Part shown: positions 38,641 through 39,908 of the stretch, piece by piece
Numbering within the stretch: position 1 is the first letter of the stretch
How the letters are laid out: each line of letters opens with the position of its first letter
NCBI GenBank assembly: GCA_030037735.1
Contig: JASHQC010000091.1
Coordinates: 1-39,908 of the forward strand
Reading direction: 5' to 3'
Length of the DNA stretch: 39,908 nucleotides
DNA from: Thermoplasmata archaeon
GTDB lineage: Archaea; Thermoplasmatota; Thermoplasmata; Lutacidiplasmatales; UBA184
Translations under genes and position numbers: made by a program
Notes under the pieces: generated by a model
Database searches by the model: none
Told to the model about the DNA's origin: nothing
Seen by the model: only the letters and a program-made list of their open reading frames with translations

Positions 38641-39164
38641 GCCGGGGACCCCGCTATCGCCTACCCTTCCGACGCCGCCGGGAGGGAAAGACCGATTACC
38701 GGATCCGCCTCCGCCTTCTCCGAGCGGACCAGCCCCGGGCCGTGGTGCGCGTGACCAACCGACGCATCTTGGTCACGGTTACGGCGTACGACCCTCTCGG
38801 CGATCGAGTGCTCGCGTCGGCCGAGAGCCCAGAGCTCTCGGCGGTCGGATTTCCCGAATCGAACTTCCGCACCACCCCCGCAGCCTACCTGACGGGCTAT
38901 CTGGCCGGAGTGCGGGCCAAAGCCGCCGGCGCCACGTCGGCCGTTCTCGATGCCGGCCTCCGGCATCCCGCTCCTGGTGGCCGCCTGATGGGGGCGCTCA
39001 AGGGCTTGCTTGATGCCGGCCTCGAGGTTCCCCACGGGGAGAAAGGCTTGCCCTCCAACGACCGGCTGAACGGACAGCACCTTCCCAAGCCGCTGCCCAA
39101 ACCGGTCGAAGCCTACAAATCCGACCTCGCTCAGCCCCGAGCCCCCTCGAAGGAGCCGAGATGA
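38637..39164 (+). CDS. rpl18: 50S ribosomal protein L18
   Basis: L18 binds 5S rRNA in the central protuberance together with L5. The 175-residue protein starts MSRGPRYRLPFRRRREGKTDYRIRLRLL. It contains RAVVRVTNRRILVTVTAYDPLGDRVLASAESPEL, TPAAYLTGYLAGVRAKAAG and GLLDAGLEVPHGEKGLPSNDRLNGQHL, all archaeal L18 features. ATGA overlaps with L19e and S5. Confidence 0.96.
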   Translation: MSRGPRYRLPFRRRREGKTDYRIRLRLLRADQPRAVVRVTNRRILVTVTAYDPLGDRVLASAESPELSAVGFPESNFRTTPAAYLTGYLAGVRAKAAGATSAVLDAGLRHPAPGGRLMGALKGLLDAGLEVPHGEKGLPSNDRLNGQHLPKPLPKPVEAYKSDLAQPRAPSKEPR

Positions 39165-39908
39165 GCCCCGCGACCGCCTCCGCACCGACGCCCCCTCCAC
39201 CGGCGCCGGGCCCCGGTGGGCGGTTGGGGCCTACGGGTCCGACGCCCGCCCCTCCGTGGGTGCCGAAGACGGAACTGGGCCGAAAGGTCCACGCGGGCGA
39301 GATCACGACGATGTCGGAGGCGCTCCACAGCGGTCTCCCACTCCGGGAAGCGGGCATCGTCGACGCGCTGCTGCCGGGGCTCCACGACGAGGTGCTGGAC
39401 GTCAACATGGTCCAGCGGATGACCGATTCCGGTCGCCGGTACAAGTTCGCCGTCACCGTGGTCGTAGGCAACGGCGACGGCTTCGTCGGTCTGGGACGGG
39501 CGAAAGGAAAGGAGGTCGGGCCGACCATCCGCCGCGCCATTGACAAGGCGAAGTTGCACATGGTGGAGGTGCTCCGCGGTGATGGCAGCTGGGAATGCGG
39601 CTGCGGGCGCCCCCACTCGTTCCCGTTCACGATCCACGGCCGGTCCGGCTCGGTCGTCGCGACGTTCAAGCCGGCGCCGCAGGGGGTCGGCCTCGCTGTC
39701 GGTGACGTGGTGAAACCCGTGTTGCGGTTCGCGGGATTCACGGATGCCTGGGGATTCGCCGCCGGACACACGAAAACGACGGTGAATTACGCGCAGGCCG
39801 CCTACGAGGCGCTCCGCCAGCTTTCGATTCTCAAGGTACCGGCCGAGGACGCGGCCCGGCTCAAGATGGTCCGTGGGCCCGTCGGCACGTCGATCCTTCC
39901 GCCCAAGG
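39161..39908 (+). CDS. rps5: 30S ribosomal protein S5, 3' end outside the window
   Basis: The frame begins with an ATG overlapping the L18 stop and runs off the right edge after 249 codons. S5 helps decoding fidelity and mRNA unwinding at the entry channel. Visible family segments are WVPKTELGRKVHAGEITTMSEALHSGLPLREAGIVDALLPGLHDEVLDVNMVQRMTDSGRRYKFAVTVVVGN (key words WVPKTELGRKV and VQRMTDSGRR), GFVGLGRAKGKEVGPTIRRAIDKAK, ECGCGRPHSFPF and LRFAGFTDAWGFAAGHTKTTVN. The first 35 residues are a Pro/Ala/Gly-rich extension. L30 and L15 would be expected next. Confidence 0.95.
   Translation, partial: MSPATASAPTPPPPAPGPGGRLGPTGPTPAPPWVPKTELGRKVHAGEITTMSEALHSGLPLREAGIVDALLPGLHDEVLDVNMVQRMTDSGRRYKFAVTVVVGNGDGFVGLGRAKGKEVGPTIRRAIDKAKLHMVEVLRGDGSWECGCGRPHSFPFTIHGRSGSVVATFKPAPQGVGLAVGDVVKPVLRFAGFTDAWGFAAGHTKTTVNYAQAAYEALRQLSILKVPAEDAARLKMVRGPVGTSILPPK

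Noticed and set aside
1-39908. CRISPR arrays, insertion sequences, prophage or defence islands
   Set aside because: No spaced direct repeats, transposase motifs, terminal inverted repeats or defence-type proteins are visible; the window is mostly core genes.

Overview
The window is GC-rich and clearly archaeal. The evidence is TATA-box promoters about 26 nt upstream of starts (several genes look leaderless), a 21-gene ribosomal protein cluster in archaeal order that includes S4e, L32e, L19e and the RNase P protein Rnp1, and TiaS, a CTP-dependent riboflavin kinase, RaSEA, an Sm-like protein, archaeal HMG-CoA synthase and BHB-spliced tRNAs. DUF835, DUF99, DUF2203, PAC2 and a bacterial-type DnaK, together with secreted proteins anchored by a C-terminal helix and an Arg-rich tail, point to a high-GC Thermoplasmatota lineage. 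That placement is inference.

Layout. 1-311: the 5' end of an unknown minus-strand gene and a shared upstream region holding a helically phased operator-like repeat. 312-5292 (+): KorA/KorB 2-oxoacid:ferredoxin oxidoreductase, a secreted membrane-anchored protein, and tRNA(Ile2) agmatidine synthetase TiaS, which has no ordinary start codon. 5353-7792 (+): a zinc-ribbon/helical protein and histidyl-tRNA synthetase. 7623-11390 (-): LSm, riboflavin kinase, RaSEA and NAD synthetase as one operon, then an archaeal homologue of the human nuclease CDIN1. 11506-12633 (+): citrate synthase. 12630-15222 (-): DnaK and a small membrane protein. 15413-17907 (+): M20 amidohydrolase and a SufS-like cysteine desulfurase. 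17738-19097 region (-): a PAC2 proteasome-assembly chaperone ending in an HbYX-like tail, preceded by a small helical protein.

19204-19308 is tRNA-Ala(GGC). It is followed by a seven-gene plus-strand operon (19415-25882): HTH regulator, HMG-CoA synthase, thiolase homologue, DUF35, DUF835, GT4 glycosyltransferase and an unknown protein. This is the entry to the mevalonate pathway for archaeal lipids, but the thiolase has lost its catalytic residues. 25891-26000 is tRNA-Arg(TCT) on the minus strand, followed by DUF99, a zinc-ribbon membrane protein, DUF2203 and a 640-nt stretch without a convincing gene. 28829-39908 (+) is the ribosomal cluster from L3 to S5, where the window ends.

The most striking observation is that both tRNA genes are interrupted in the T-loop, at position 59/60, by short introns of 33 and 35 nt. 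The two introns share the same bulge-helix-bulge layout, the same conserved mismatch and similar loop sequences, which suggests one intron family spreading among tRNA genes. The second is the Cys-less thiolase in the mevalonate operon. The third is two genes (TiaS, DUF99) whose conserved N-termini have no in-frame ATG, GTG or TTG.
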